This document shows, one piece after another, positions 12,115 to 23,700 of a DNA stretch of 64,000 nucleotides (position 1 is its first letter; each line of letters starts with the position of its first letter). The translations under genes and the position numbers were made by a program. The notes under the pieces are model-generated. The model had not been told where the DNA came from. It made no database searches and saw only the letters and a list, made by a program, of their open reading frames with translations. Source of the DNA: Trichopria drosophilae (Eukaryota; Arthropoda; Insecta; Hymenoptera; Diapriidae); the NCBI GenBank assembly GCA_030407085.1, contig CM059587.1:81481001-81545000 (forward strand), written 5' to 3'.

Positions 12115-15100
12115 ATGATTAACAAAATTTGTTTCATTTTGCTATGTACTATTTTCATACTATTCGACTTTTCTGATGCTCAGAATTACTGCAGTATTCA
12201 ATCATGTCAACGCAAAGGCGTGCACACAATGTGTGCTTATACGGTAAGTGTTCCTCAGCAGTATTTTAATGATACAAATAAATTGAATGTTTAATTTGAA
12301 AAATAATTTTTGACTGCAAAAAACTGCAATCTTTTGTTTTCACGATATCAACACATGGTTTCAGTTATTTCGTCACATTGCGAAAGTCTGTTTAAAACGA
12401 TACCTTTTATGTAAAATTACATTTCTAAACTGTTAACTTAACACCACTTCTAATACACTTAACTGCCCATGAGTATAAAAACATTTTAATACACGTTAAG
12501 ACAGAGGAATGCCCATCGTCCCACCGAGGGATGTTCTACGCGCGCCACCAGAACTGCAGTGTTCCGATCTGGAACATTTGCAACATTCGGTGGGACGGGT
12601 ACCGTACCATTTTCGAGAATAGAATAGCTCATTAACTTTTTGTACGGTACAAAACTTACGTTGAATTTCGTGTTGTAACTATAAACTAGAGTATATTGAA
12701 ACTATTATATGAAGTTACATATAATTATAATGTATAGAATACCAATCCATCGGGAAGATGCGGTGCTGTAACAAGTGTTGGATTATCAAATGAAGATCGA
12801 AATTCGATTTTGAATCAGCACAATCAATATAGGAGAAAAGTAGCCTCGGGTGCAGAAACAAGGGGATTGAACGGACAAGGACAGCCCGCCGCCAGGAGCA
12901 TGCCTGATCTTGTAATTTATAATCATTATATAATCTAATTTTAACATATATTTGCTTTAGGAATGTTAATGCTCTCAAAACTTCGGAAAATGTAATTGAA
13001 AATGTAAAGGACTCCTTTTAGTCCGTGAAGTGTGATTTTACGAACTGATCCCCGTACTTTACAGACTAAAAACAGTCGGTATAGTGCCTACTTTGCGAAA
13101 AGTGTATAAAAAAATAGTGTTCGCTCCTCGGCCGCAAAATTTTACGACTCCTCGGATGCACAATCTCCAGTCGGTCCATAAAATTGAACTTTACGGCCAA
13201 GGACCAAAAAGTACTATTTATTACCACCGTGGTAATAAATAAAAATAATTCCTGTCTTAGATATGGCTGTGATTTCAATAATATAATTTGCGGAAAACAA
13301 CAACAAAAAATTCTTCAATAAAATAATGCAAAAAAAACGCTTGAAAAATTAACGCTTCAACTTGAGAGCCGAAATAGTTCATCCTCACAAGCTGATATAT
13401 TTGTTTGTAACAAAAATTAAACATTTTAAGTAATCAAATCAAATCTTTAAAAATGCAATTAGACTATACTTATGAAAATATTTACAAAAATTTAATTAAT
13501 TTTATATCAAGTTACGAATATAATGATCTTTTATTTTTTTGCGACTCATTTATAAATATACCATTCTGCTTGTATAATTTTATGTCATTACCTACATTTT
13601 TTTATATTAGGTATGGGATTATGAATTAGAAAATATCGCACAACGGTGGGCGAATCAGTGTAATTACAGGCACGATGACTGTAGAGATACTGGTAATTAT
13701 CATGTTTCTTTACGTTTTACTATATTTACAATATGTCAACATATTTACAAATGATTTCCTTGTCAGAATTCATTAGCTACATTATTTACTTGTGGTTCGA
13801 TGAACTTTAATGAAATATAATGAAGGATTGGTCAGAAGTAAATCGCACATTCTTTACACTTTTATTGTTAGTTATATTGTTATAATTATAAGGAGAAAAA
13901 TACTGATTGGCAACAATATTGAACTTTTAAATGCATTTTACTAATACATCTTCTTAAATTTATTCAATTAAATAAAGAATCATTTAAATATTACTCGTCA
14001 TGAAAATAGACGATTATGTAACTAGTGCGTGAAGTTGTAGTTCACGCACGACTATATATTGGGTGTGTGAAGTGTACACGCGCTGTTGATTAGTTTTTAT
14101 GTAATTTCGTTACACGAAGTAAAATTTCACGGAAAGTACTTTTTTTTACTTCCCACACAACTAAAGCTATGTAGTGTGTGAAATAGCACTTCATTCATAT
14201 TATCCAAAATTACGTAAATCCAGAGAAAAATAAAAATAATGTGGACGCAGGCGGGACACTTGTGGCCTAAAGGATTAATGCCAGGTTGGGAAAATATCCA
14301 AATTTCAGAAATCGTGCAAGATCACGCATCGGTAATAAATAATAATTTTTTCAGTTCTATTATAGTTTTAACGGTTATGATAACTGTTGATATTTATATT
14401 TAGGACAAATACGTAAATAACATATTCTTCTCTATTATTTATTATACAGCAAATTACCAAGTGGGCCAAAATATAGCTCAGTCCTGGGCATCAGGAAATG
14501 CGTCGCCAACGACTATGCAAGGCTTGGTCCAAGCATGGTATGACGAAGTTGCTGTTTATGACCCTAGAAGCGTGGATAGATTTACGTAAGTAATTATTAC
14601 AAATAAATTAAATTCAATGAGGCATGATTGAAAATGTTAGAGTTGACCTCAACGTTCCAGATCGCACAGTTCCCTTTTTAGGAGGTATTTGCTTAAAGAT
14701 GAATATCATTTGTAGTAAATAAATAATGATTTTTTATAATAAAATAATAATTATTCTGTTGAGATCAACACAAAAAATTTCAGTTTGTCTCTTAATGGAG
14801 AACAAGTTCTTGCGCACTGAGAGAAATTATTTACTAATAGTTAATGCAAGCTAATTTCAATTCTCTTTAAGGTGATAATACCAGCATTTTCCTGCAATGT
14901 TATTCTATATTAACCCATTAACGCTCAGACGGACGGATTTTCAGTATCAGTTTGAACATCGATAATTTGTATAGAAATGCATTTAGAAAAATTTGAGCTC
15001 AACTGTTTCTAACGTAAAATTGTATGCTCTTTCAGAATCTTTTAATAAAATTTCGATAAAATGAACTGCAAAAAAGTTATACACGTTTGTCTGTAAAAAA

Positions 15101-18100
15101 ACATGGTTTTTTACATTTTGTTTTCCGTTAAAACACCACTTTCACCTGGAAATTACGTTCGGAAACATATCTAAGTTGAAAATATCGCGTCCATGGACCT
15201 CAGGATTAAAATGTACTATATCAGAATTCATAATTCAAGGTGGCGGGTTTGAAAATGGCGCCTAGAAGCTCAAAATTCTTTTTAAAACTTAACCATTTTT
15301 TTCTTAAAAACTATAGACTTTAGAAAAAATTTTCAAAGAACAACAATGTTTAGGAATGAGTCAAAGAATTCACTAAAATTTTATCAACTTGCAATAATAC
15401 ACTGCTTGAGTTCGAAAAATCGAAATTTTGAAAAAAAATCATTTTAAAAAATCTGAAAAAATTTGAGTAGCTTCTTTAAATAGTTCTAAAATTTTTTTGT
15501 TCTAAGGAAAATTTCTGTAAAGTCAATAGTTTTCATGAAAATAAATTATTAAACTTTTCTATATTTCAAGACCAATAATTTATTTTCTTGGAAACTGTAA
15601 GTTTTAGAGAAAATGTTCTTAGAATAAAAATATCTGAAAAATATTTAAAGAACCTACTCAAATTTTTAAAATAACTTTTTCCAAAATTTCGATTTTTCGA
15701 ATTTTTGAAAAATCAAGCAGTGTATTATTGCATGCTGATAAAATTTGAAAGTATTCTTTGACTCATTCCAAAGCATTGTTGTTCTTAGAAAATTTTCTCT
15801 AAAGTCGATAGTTTTTAAGAAAAAAATGGTTAAGTTTGCAAAAAAATTGTGAGCTTCTAGGCGTCATTTTGAAAACTGCCATATTGAATTATGAATTCAT
15901 ATATGGTACATTTTAATCCTAGGGGTCCATGGACGTGATATTTTCAACTTAGATATGTTCCCAACGTTATTTCGAGGTGAAAGTGAAAAACAAAACGTAA
16001 AAAACCATGTTTTTTAACAGAAAAACGTGTATAACTTTTTTTCGGTTCATTTTATCGAAATTTTATTGAAAGATTCTGAAAGAGCATACAATTTTACGTC
16101 AGAAACAGTGGAGCTCAAATTTGTCTAAAGACATTTATATACCTCATTATCGATGTTCAAACTAATGCTGAAAATTCGTTCGCCTGAGCGTTAATAACAC
16201 GTATATTTTAGTATATTAATATTCAATGAGCGTTTGTTAACTGTTAATACATCTTACATTAAATTCTGCCGTTTGATCAGCGTATGTCAACAATGCATCG
16301 AAAAATTCGCAGAAAATCGAATGCTCGCATGTATGTTTGTTTATCTTTCTTTCGGCGAAACTGTAAACGCGTAAATATGTAATGATCCCAACATTAATAT
16401 TTTAAATTCTTATATTAACTATTAACATAACAAATTTAACCGAATCTGAGATTACGGGAACTTCAGGACAAAGTACCCTACCTTAAGATCCAAATCTAAA
16501 TTAGTTTAGCTTAATTTAGGTAACTACGAAACTATTATACATTAACTGTAAACAAATATTTCTATCAGTGCATACACTGTAAAAAATGGAAATGTAAATT
16601 TACAACTTGTAGAGTTGGACACAATATTGCCCATGCTGCAAGTAGGACTTTTACGCAATATTATTGTAAATTTACATACGCACTGTGAATATTACTTTTT
16701 TACCTTTGTAAATGTCAACTTGTAATGGTAAATTTACAATTGAAAGTAGATTTGACAGGTTACGGTAATATTACACCATAGAGAAGTTTAAATTCTCCAA
16801 GAGAATAGTAAATTTACAACAAAATACATATAGGAAAAATTTTAGGTTATGTACTAAAGCGCCATAGCCTTATGCTGCAATTGTAGTGGCTTGTAATAAT
16901 AATTTGTTATTTTAATAATTTATGAATTTAGATTTTATGATTTAATGTTTTCTTTCAACAAAAGTTTTATCGACAAAAGATTATAGCTCTAAAACTTGCT
17001 TTCGATCAAAGTTTTTCTATCAACAAAAGAATTTAGATTTAATGTTTTCTTTTGACAAGAGTTTTACTATTGACAAAAAAAAAGATTATAGCTCTAAAAT
17101 TGGCTTTCGATCAAAGTTTTACTATCAACAAAAGATTTTAGATTTAATGTTTTCTTTCGACAAAAGATTATAGCTCTAAAAACCTCTAAAATATTAAAAT
17201 ACATCTTATAATAAATTTTACAATATATTCCTCTGTTTTACATTTAAAAACAAAATAAAACTAAAATATGTGGAATTTTAATGTAAAAATTAATTTTACT
17301 ACACCAATGGTTTTTCCCCTCATATTGTAAATTTACCATGTACAGAATGGGCTTGATTTTTACCCACTTATAGCGTCGGAAAAACGCGTTGCGTTGTAAA
17401 TTTACCACCTTCAGTGTAGGGAATTTACAAATCGTTCTGAAATTCCTAACCTCCCGCGGGAAATTTACAACTTTTAACGTGGGAATATCACCATATTTTT
17501 AGGCAGGAAAATCACAACAAAATTGTAAATTTCATTTACATTTTTTACAGTGTAGGTTAAATTTAAGGTTATAATAAAAAAATGTTTATTGGTAAGTAAT
17601 TATTGTTGACGCGTCATTGTTAACATTTTGTTCAATGTTTTTGTAATGGGTTCGTTAATCTTATATTACAAAATTTACTTTTTTGACATACGTACACTGA
17701 GAAAAGTGTATTTTATCAGTTACTATCCCTTGGCTTTTAAAAAGTGTATTATAGCCCTTAAAAGAAATATTATAACTAGTAAAATCCTCCGTCTTTCAGC
17801 ATTTGTTTTTGGCAGGTTATACGAAACTATTAAACTCTCCTATTTTAAAAGAATGTTTTATTATGACTAAAAGAAGGCATTTTTAATATTTTAATTTGCT
17901 AGATAAATTTCCATAAACAAAAATTGCTTTTAGTTAAAGAGAAAAGGCTAAAATAAATTGACATTTTGGTTAGAATAATCTAACATCTTCGTCTTTTAAC
18001 AGGTAATAGAAAGATGGCAATCCCTATGCGTAAAATACTATCTTTTACGGGGCATAAGAATTTTAATACTGGGTAAAAAACACTTTTCTCTGTGTATGCG

Positions 18101-19000
18101 TAAAATTTGATTTTACGCACCGGCCTATCTAATCCCATGTTAAAAAACGGTGCGTAAAATCCTATTTTACGCACATGTATCGAAATGTACTATATTTTTA
18201 TTTATTTATTAAATAATGGTCCATTTTGCTCATTCAAAATATAATTTTTCTACAAAAATTAAAAATTTAATTGTTTAAACAGCTGTATTTTTTTGGAAAT
18301 TTTGTTGTTCCGGATTCGAATTTATTATCAGTTGTACTGTTTAGTGTTTCTTTACCAATGTTATTATTTAAGAAAAATGTTTAAGGTTACTATGTGGATC
18401 GAACAGTACATTTTTACATTTTTCTGAAAAAATATTCATTACTTTAAAGTAATAATAACAGTATATATGTGTGTTGTTTGGCTGCAGAAGAACTGCAGTG
18501 ATATAATAAACCTTAAAACTAAAAAATGAATGTAGATAGATAACTCCTCCTAGCTGACAGCCCGTGCTTCAATTTAATGATACATTACAGATTTAGTACA
18601 AAACTAATCAGACCGTATGCGTAATAATTTTGAAAGTTTCAATAAAATCGGTCTTAATCGGTTATTTAAATTTAAAAAAACTGAATTTTATAAGTCGGAA
18701 CGATATTGAAGTCTTATGTATTTTACATGTCTTGGCGTGTAAATTAATATCTAACTATAATAATCTAATTGTACATAATAAAAGTTCTGCTCATTGTTTT
18801 TAAATTATGTGTTTAGATCCACAAAAAATGCTCGCAATGAAGACATTGGACATTACACGCAGATAGCGTGGGCAAATACGAGGAGTGTTGGATGTGGAAA
18901 AATAAATTATAATCTAGGCGATTCGCGTTATATATACTTAGTCTGCAACTATGGCCCTGCAGGCAATTTCTTAAATCAACCAGTGTATATACGTCGTTAA
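12115..19000 (+). CDS. Antigen 5-like secreted CAP-domain protein (venom allergen 5 / SCP family)
   Basis: Five exons, 12115-12243, 12738-12911, 13611-13692, 14450-14585 and 18817-19000, join in frame (intron phases 0, 0, 1, 2) into 234 aa. The N-terminus is a signal peptide ending near DAQ. It is followed by the antigen-5 Cys motif ([17 protein letters not shown]), then [11 protein letters not shown], an AQRWANQC helix, the CAP signature GHYTQIAWA and the terminal [10 protein letters not shown]. The HN, GHYTQ and VCNYGP motifs and the Cys set indicate a normally folded CAP domain. The family includes venom antigen 5 and many non-venom secreted proteins; nothing here says which. The ATG is the only one that precedes the signal peptide. 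Intron 4 (4.2 kb) is inflated by three MITEs and one palindrome. The minus-strand gene at 28283-30169 is a paralogue. Confidence 0.93.
12517..12597. repeat. 81-bp foldback in intron 1 of the CAP gene
   Basis: CGTCCCACCGAGGGATGTT at the left pairs with AACATTCGGTGGGACG at the right, with a further GTTCCgatctGGAAC hairpin inside. It is unusually GC-rich for its surroundings. Confidence 0.6.
13088..13225 (+). repeat. Dispersed repeat, copy 1 (second copy inverted at 35405-35560)
   Basis: The segment contains TAGTGTTCGC, CTCGGCCGCAAAATTTTACG, GCACAATCTCC and AAAAGTACTATTTA in order. The reverse complement of 35405-35560 carries the same blocks in the same order with minor differences. Both ends have AGTACTTT-like sequence, which suggests short terminal inverted repeats. 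Confidence 0.7.
14025..14049. repeat. Perfect 9-bp-arm hairpin in intron 3 of the CAP gene
   Basis: GTGCGTGAA, spacer GTTGTAG, TTCACGCAC. Related degenerate GTGTGTGAA motifs follow at 14060-14190, so this may be one end of an eroded element. Confidence 0.55.
14815..16570 (-). mobile_element. CACTG-type MITE in CAP intron 4, interrupted by a palindromic insertion
   Basis: The left end is CACTGAGAGAAATTATTTACT (14815) and the right end is the complement, ATTTCTATCAGTG (ending 16570). Without the inserted 14918-16190 block the element is about 480 bp and aligns, inverted, with 56280-56772 over nearly its whole length. The shared blocks include GTTTACAGTTAATGTA, ATTAATGTTGGGATCATTAC, ACAGTTTCGCCGAA and AACATTGCAGGAAA. 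No TA duplication is clear at either end. Non-coding. Confidence 0.75.
14922..16190. mobile_element. 1.27-kb TTAA-flanked palindromic (foldback) element
   Basis: TTAA occurs at 14918-14921 and 16191-16194. The termini CGCTCAGACGGACGGATTTT and AAAATTCGTTCGCCTGAGCG are inverted copies. Complementarity continues through almost the full 1269 bp to a centre near 15550, with arms of about 620 bp: for example GTCCATGGAC at about 15191 and 15929, and GAGCATACAATTTTACGTC near 16081 opposite its partner near 15012. No coding frame is present. TTAA duplication suggests piggyBac-type mobilisation. The related MITE copy at 56280-56772 has a single uninterrupted TTAA at the equivalent point, which supports insertion here. 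Confidence 0.85.
16575..17552. mobile_element. 978-bp TA-flanked MITE rich in GTAAATTTAC palindromes
   Basis: TA then CACTGTAAAAAATGGAAATG at the left; CATTTACATTTTTTACAGTG then TA at the right. The subterminal regions contain many copies of GTAAATTTAC or its halves (for example near 16602, 16666, 16729, 17328 and 17397). The centre has a threefold direct repeat around TTTTCTTTCGACAAAAG / GATTATAGCTCTAAAA (16935-17180). Non-coding; a Tc1/mariner-type target site is inferred from the TA. Confidence 0.8.
17695..18094. mobile_element. 400-bp TA-flanked MITE (CACTGAGAAAAGTG ends)
   Basis: TA then CACTGAGAAAAGTGTATTTT; the right end is AACACTTTTCTCTGTG then TA (18095-18096). The terminal repeat is about 20 bp with two mismatches. 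It is the third MITE in CAP intron 4. An 80-aa open frame inside (17628-17870) has no recognisable content. Confidence 0.75.
18097..18173. repeat. Pair of perfect TGCGTAAAAT hairpins
   Basis: TGCGTAAAAT-TTG-ATTTTACGCA (18097-18119) and TGCGTAAAAT-CCT-ATTTTACGCA (18151-18173) are two perfect 10-bp hairpins with 3-nt spacers, separated by 31 bp, and flanked inside by ACCGG / ACGGT. They abut the 400-bp MITE. Confidence 0.8.
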
Positions 19001-19033
19001 GTATAATTGATGATTATTATAATACTACAACAT

Positions 19034-19039
19034 AATAAA
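19034..19039 (+). promoter_or_regulatory. Poly(A) signal AATAAA of the first CAP gene
   Basis: AATAAA lies 34 nt after the stop codon at 18998-19000. Confidence 0.6.
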
Positions 19040-20282
19040 TAGAAATATTACAAATGCAACATTTTATTTATAAAATAAATCAAGAAACTGGGTTACATGA
19101 TAATTGCTCATGTTACAAATGATTTATAAATTCTTGCTGTACAAATTAAAATGAATAACTGAACATTCGAAAATTTATCAAAAATTGTCTGCAATTCGAA
19201 CAATCGTATTTAATGCAAGATCGAAAGCATCATAAAATATTGATCGCTGCTATAGATACAGAAGCTGTCGCTGTCAATCCGACATGGTGGTTTAAAAATA
19301 TTTTACTGCTTATTAAAAAAATAAGCGTGTTTGACGATAATTTAGCACGCTCATAGGTTTCTGTTTTTTTGTTAGTTGTTTAAGTAAACTGTACGTCATT
19401 TAATAGCTATGACATCGAGTTGTAACAAAAAATACCGTAAAACCGTTTTAATAACCATGTTGGCCCCGCAGCGACAGCATTGGCGCTACTGCAGCGACAA
19501 TATTTACCCCTGTTTAAGTATTTCTCTCCAGTCTACAGGTTTTTAAAAATGTGTTAAAATTTTCTTTTTAATTTAGAAGTATGAAAATTGTTATTAAAAC
19601 GTATTTTAGACCAATTCTTTGCTGGAATACGATGTATTATAATTTGCATTTATTAATTAGAAGAAAAAAAATGATAAAAATTGCTTGTCATTTTAATCTA
19701 CATGTACTGTACAAATTTTGCAACATTATGTAATTTGCAAATTTCCACAAAATAACCGATTATGTGTTTTATTTGTCATCCCGGAAGTACGTATCAACAA
19801 CAATAACATAATAAACGTTTCTATTTTATCAATCAAACGCCATACATAACAATAACACGTTGCTAGTTGCTTTTTGTGTATGCATCAAACAATTCCGACA
19901 TAAATAATATTATAAATATGTCACTGTTAAAATTAATGTTTGTATCCGTTATTGCTGTCATTGTCATTTAGATATACAGAATATGTTATAACTTGCCCTC
20001 AGACGTTTCTTGTAATAGTTAACATTCAACTCTAACAAATCATGTTTTTATAAAGGCACATTAATTAATTCTTAGTTACTTTTTCTTGAATTTTGTTTAA
20101 TCTAATGCGGTAATAAATAGCCCGTATATCCGGAAGTTTTACGTTCTGACCACGAAATAGGAACTAACTAAAGATAATTGAGGTTAGTCTGTAAAACAGC
20201 ATCAGCTGTGGCTCGCCTTTTGGCATATCTGTTTATTTGTATATTTATTATTTGTAACTATTTTAATAAGGCCAATAAAGTC

Positions 20283-20283
<1 letters not shown>
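19040..20283. other. Intergenic DNA between CAP gene and retrotransposon
   Basis: AT-rich, with no gene recognised. A more GC-rich patch at 19460-19505 (CGCAGCGACAGCATTGGCGC) has no clear meaning. Confidence 0.4.

Positions 20284-20320
<37 letters not shown>
20284..20320. repeat. (TAA)n microsatellite
   Basis: About twelve TAA units run directly into the target duplication of the R4/Dong-like element, consistent with insertion at the edge of a TAA tract. Confidence 0.95.
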
Positions 20321-20532
20321 TGATAATAGGGGCCCAAAGGGAATGATGCGTAACACAATGCAGCTATGCAAAAAGCTGCATCTTAGCCTATCTTCCCAAA
20401 TGGCCTACTCTCACCTCCACGTGTGCTTATTAAAGCCGGTGGGCCCTGGACTCTTAGCAACCTTGCCAGAGATTGGGTAACCAACCCCAGTGGATGGCGA
20501 GGTAAGAGACAAACGAGAGAGGCATAACAACG

Positions 20533-20559
20533 GGGAGTAGGGCTAACCACCCTACTCCC
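20533..20559 (+). other. Perfect 10-bp hairpin in the retrotransposon leader
   Basis: GGGAGTAGGG, loop CTAACCA, CCCTACTCCC. It lies just after the last in-frame stop (20525-20527) upstream of the main ORF. It may be part of a structured translation or ribozyme element; no function is shown. Confidence 0.75.
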
Positions 20560-20592
20560 TGTATTTGCGGTTACTCACAGAATAACGCGCAG

Positions 20593-20647
20593 GGCTCCTG
20601 ACCATCGGGCTGCTTCGGATGCAGCCCAGTCCCGAGGTGGAGGAGCC
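20593..20647 (+). other. Nested stem structure in the retrotransposon leader
   Basis: An outer stem GGCTCCT / AGGAGCC (20593-20599 with 20641-20647) encloses a perfect inner stem GGGCTGC / GCAGCCC (20607-20613 with 20621-20627). It lies in the open frame upstream of the first ATG. Confidence 0.65.
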
Positions 20648-20725
20648 GAAACGGGTGTCCCGGGACAACGACCTTTTCATTCCCACGGACGATTTCAGTG
20701 GACGGAGGATCTCAGGCGAGATCTA

Positions 20726-23700
20726 ATGCGCTGCTACGAGGAGAGCTGTCCGCAACAGAGGGGGTACATAGCGCGAATGCATAGTCGGTTTGCAGTAATG
20801 CATCCCGAACTGGCAGATCGCTTTTCTCAACAACAACTGAGAGATTATGTGGCCTATCTGAGGCGGACGGGTTTCGTTGTTCCCAGCTGTCAACCGGTAC
20901 CGGATGTGCGGGCAATAACAACTGAGCCCGTACGCGGTGCTGGGAGAGATGCTCCACATTACGAAAGCACGACACTCGTGTTTAGGCAAAATTTGACAAC
21001 AAAAATTTTGCCTAAACAACGAGAATTAGACAGAGCAAATAGCCTACTTCTGGATGCTCTTCCAGATGACTGCGACCTGTGGCAAGTCAATTGTGCCGTT
21101 TACGAGGCTGCAAGTGATCTGGTGATTCCGCGAAATCTGACACAGATATCGGGGAGTCGGCAGATTACAAAACGCATGTCTCAATTGAACGGAAAGATTC
21201 GACTGACACGGAAGCTCGCTTCCCGAGTTCAGTGTGTGATCGACTATTTAACATCTGGCCGTTCATTTACGGCAAAAGTCAAGAAGTTCGCACAACAACT
21301 GCGGACGTACTATCACACACTGAACAAGCTGAAGTTGCTCAACATCAAGCAACGTTTGGCTGATAAAATTCGGGTTTTGGCGGATGCCAAAAAGAGGCTG
21401 CAAAGACGGGAGGATGGAATTCGACAAAATGCAATATTTTGGACGAATCCTTCCAACCTCTTCAAACATCGTATCGCAGCCTCAAGCGAGTTTCCGTCGA
21501 TAACCGCAGTTGAGGAATTCTGGGGGAGCATCTACGAGAAAACATCTAGGCTTAATGCAGACACTCCAGGTATTGAAATCTTCACCGAGTTGTGCGACGA
21601 AGTCACACAAGAAAGTGAAGATTGCCCACCCGTCAGTGCATTAGAGGTGAAAAATGCCATCACAGGAGCGAGGAATTTCTCCTCGCCGGGCTGGGATGGA
21701 ATTAACAACTATTGGTGGAAGAAGTTCACTTCTGTCCATCAACACCTAGCCCGAATATTCACCTCTTATATAAATGGAGACCAACCCATTCCGCACTGGC
21801 TGGTGGAGGGCCGAACGACACTGATCCCAAAATCGGGAGACTTGTCCGATCCGAGAAACCATAGACCGATCACGTGTCTCAATACGCTATACAAATTGTT
21901 CACTAACATCTTGAACGAACGTATTGAGAAATCCGTGAAACCGGTGTGGCAACGGATAGTAGAACAACGAGGCTGCAAAATGGGTGTATCCGGCTGCAAG
22001 GACAACTTGCTTATCGACAGGTGTGTTTGTCAGGACGCAGTCCAGTACAAGCGTAACCTGTCGATAGCCTGGCTGGATTACATGAAGGCGTATGACTCAA
22101 CATCGCACGAGCTTTTAAGCTTGTTGCTCAAACGCCTTCATGTCCACCCAAACATAGTGAGAATTGTAGAAGACCTGATGCCTCTTTGGAAAACACGCTT
22201 TGTCATGACATCGGGCAAGCGTCGAACCATGTCTAGACTGGTTCAATTCCAAAGAGGTGTCTATCAGGGAGATTCTCTGAGTCCTCTGCTATTCTGCAGC
22301 TCACTATTGCCTCTATCCGTTGCTCTCCGGAAATCTCAAGGGTACATGTGTGGAACGCCTGGTGAACGTGTACATAAGATCACCCATCTTTTCTATATGG
22401 ATGATCTTAAATTATACGCATCAGGCGAAGATCAATTACATCGATCTCTGAACATCGCCCTCACATACTCGAGAGATATCGGTATGGAATTCGGATTGGA
22501 CAAGTGTGCAGTCGTTCATTTGCACAGAGGAAGGTCAGGCTCCCATAACAACGATATGGAGCTCGTCAACGGAAATGTCATCCGCCACCTTAGCGCCGAA
22601 GAAGCCTACACATACCTGGGCGTACCTCAAAGGCATGTCCAGGATGTGCAGGCTGCTAAAACCACCATCATTAAGAAATACCGGCGCATTCTCCGTCAGA
22701 TCTGGTCATCAGAATTGACCGGGAGAAATAAGGTGGCAGCCACGAATATGTTGGCCGTATCACCTGTGCTCTATTCTTTTGGAGCACTGAAGTGGAACGT
22801 TGACGAGCTAAGGGATCTTGACCGAAGCACACGGAAGATGATTTGTATGCAACGCAGTTTGCATCCAAGATCTTCCGTGGAACGACTGTATTTGCCCCGA
22901 AATATGGGAGGTCGTGGCCTTTTAAGCCTGGAGTGTATGCATGACCGATTGGTCCTCGAAACAGCTTGCGACGTGATTAATCGAACGGAGGATCCCCTGA
23001 TGATGCTAGTACATCAGCATGAAATTCAGGGGAAGGGGGCGTTTTTGTACAACGCGGCGGAACGAGCGGCGCGAAACCTCGGTCTGGTTTTCAACGTGGG
23101 ACGTAGTGGTGCACAGGAGGCTGAATCAGTCATCAATCTGTGCCCAGTGCGTCTCAGGGCTAACATACGGAAGGAACAACTCCGTATGTTGGAGGGAAGG
23201 CATATCGACAAGCCGTTGCATGGACAATTCTTTCGAAATGTCCAACAACTTGGCTTGTCGGCAGAGATGACCTTCTCCTTCTTAAGATCAGCCGGCTTGA
23301 AATCCGAGACCGAGGGTTTTATCTTCGCGTGCCAGGATGGGGTCATCAATACCTTAGCGTACCGCCAGAACATCTTACACCAGGCGGTACAGAGTACGCT
23401 TTGTAGATTGTGTAGATGTCATGCTGAGACACTAATGCATCTTTTGGCAGCATGTCCAATATATGCAGTTTCAGCATACATCGAACGTCACAATGCGGCT
23501 CTTCGAGTGCTGTATTACCATCTTCGCAGCACTTATGGTATTGATGCAACCCCAGTTTTGCCGTACGTCCCCACTGATATTGAATCCGTTGTCGGGAATG
23601 AGTCGTGCCGAATATACTGGAATTACTTATTCCCGACGAGCAGGCAAATATCAGCCAATAAGCCTGACATCGTCCTTGTTGACTTCGATGACAAATCCAT

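Noticed and set aside
20712..21019. Antisense open frames across the retrotransposon ORF (also 23026-24188)
   Set aside because: They mirror a well-supported ORF with all RT and nuclease motifs; nothing is recognisable in the antisense frames.
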